Shown here: in pieces, positions 14,187 to 14,755 of the stretch
How the letters are laid out: every line of letters begins with the position of its first letter
How positions within the stretch are numbered: the stretch's first letter is position 1
Program-made: the position numbers and the translations under genes
Notes under the pieces: model-generated
What the model was told of the DNA's origin: nothing
The model's database searches: none
What the model saw: only the letters and a program-made list of their open reading frames with translations
Source of the DNA: an uncultured Lachnospiraceae bacterium
GTDB lineage: Bacteria; Bacillota; Clostridia; Lachnospirales; Lachnospiraceae
Assembly (NCBI GenBank): GCA_948441955.1
Contig: CAOJQZ010000061.1
Location: forward strand, 1 to 14,755
DNA length: 14,755 nucleotides
Direction: 5' to 3'

Positions 14187-14755
14187 TTATTCTATCTCCT
14201 TCTTCCCTAGCCTTACCTCTTCCATTTCCTCTGCCAGCTCCTTATCCATATGGTTAAACAGATAATTCTTCCCGCTCTCTCTTCTTTTCTCATATTCTTC
14301 CCTGATTAAATGCTTTGTAATTTCTACCTCTTCACGAAATTCTCTTGCCGATATAAGTTTTCCCCCCTGTCCCAGCGTCACCACCTGCTCCACACCGTCC
14401 GAGGTCACAACAGTCACATGATATTTCCGGCCAATCTCATGAACCACTTTTTCAATGTACTGGTCCGCCGTCTCTGCCTCCTTCGTATAAACCACGTGGA
14501 TATTATGATATTTCTGAATTTCCAGCGCATATCCTTCCACCTTATAAGCGTCAAACACAAGAATCACCATACATCTTTTAAATCCCTGATAATTACACAA
14601 AATATCCATCAGCTTATTTCTCGCGGCCTCAATATTCACCCTTGCAAGCTCCTTTAAGTCCTCCCATGCAAAAATTACATTATAGCCGTCCACAAGCAGA
14701 TATTCCTGAAGCTTTTCTTCTTTCCTTCGGCGCCTTTCCTTTGGCTCCGCCGCAA
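14187..14755 (-). CDS. C-terminal part of a protein with a YacP/Rae1-like NYN endoribonuclease domain (partial)
   Basis: The visible 189 codons end in TAA at 14187-14189. The NYN (PIN-like) domain begins at LLVDGYNVIFAW and continues with VILVFDAYKVEG, KEAETADQYIEK and VTSDGVEQVVTLGQGG. The four acidic residues expected for metal-dependent RNA cleavage are present (the aspartates in VDGYN, FDAY, ETAD and TSDG). B. subtilis YacP (Rae1), which cuts mRNA in the ribosomal A site, shares this order. The frame does not begin here: 20 further codons (basic stretch KERRRRKEEK, then LQEYLL) run upstream to the window edge without a start, and GTG 14693 falls inside the first beta strand. From memory, Lachnospiraceae carry this domain at the end of EF-G/TetM-like translation GTPases, so this is probably such a tail; the GTPase part is outside the window. 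Confidence 0.75.
   Translation of the reverse strand, partial: AAEPKERRRRKEEKLQEYLLVDGYNVIFAWEDLKELARVNIEAARNKLMDILCNYQGFKRCMVILVFDAYKVEGYALEIQKYHNIHVVYTKEAETADQYIEKVVHEIGRKYHVTVVTSDGVEQVVTLGQGGKLISAREFREEVEITKHLIREEYEKRRESGKNYLFNHMDKELAEEMEEVRLGKKEIE

Overview
The window looks like chromosome from a Lachnospiraceae-type clostridium (Firmicutes). The evidence is moderate-low GC, strong AAGGAGG-type ribosome binding sites, SigA-like promoters, and protein variants typical of that group: an OGG1-type glycosylase, an OppF with an LDGGR signature, a YacP/NYN tail that appears to sit on a larger protein, and a 34-codon holin-like toxin. I have no database match behind this. The family calls rest on motifs read in the translations.

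Left part (1-2830). The last 26 codons of a probable phage holin run in from the left edge and are followed by a terminator. Next is a 34-aa holin-like, type I-like toxin (252-356). Its predicted mRNA has complementary 5' and 3' ends and a second element that can mask the Shine-Dalgarno. Then come an 8-oxoguanine DNA glycosylase (minus), a helix-turn-helix-like protein of unknown function (plus), and a convergent von Willebrand A (VWA) protein (minus) whose stop codon is one base from that of its neighbour.

Central part (2741-13061). This is a peptide-uptake and hydrolysis locus built around one divergent promoter region (9331-9574). Leftward runs a six-gene operon: M19 (membrane-dipeptidase-family) enzyme, DppA/OppA-type lipoprotein, two permeases and two ATPases, ending at a terminator at 2741-2791. 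Rightward run a 727-aa regulator and an M20 metallopeptidase. The regulator joins a LacI-type HTH and sensor to a second, sugar-type solute-binding domain. The leftward promoter is an exact TTGACA-17-TATAAT, and a LacI-like operator overlaps its -35 box. A second, more symmetric operator lies about 120 bp away, next to the regulator's own promoter. The simple reading is that the regulator represses import and cleavage of a peptide-like nutrient until a ligand is sensed. The M19 enzyme lacks the usual HxD metal-binding motif, and the regulator's extra domain is of a sugar-binding type, so the true substrate is uncertain.

Right part (13092-14755). A Gfo/Idh/MocA-type oxidoreductase (minus) is followed by the C-terminal part of a protein carrying a YacP/Rae1-like NYN nuclease domain (minus). 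This frame stays open to the right edge, and I infer it is the tail of an EF-G/TetM-like GTPase fusion. No tRNA, rRNA, insertion sequence or CRISPR array was seen.
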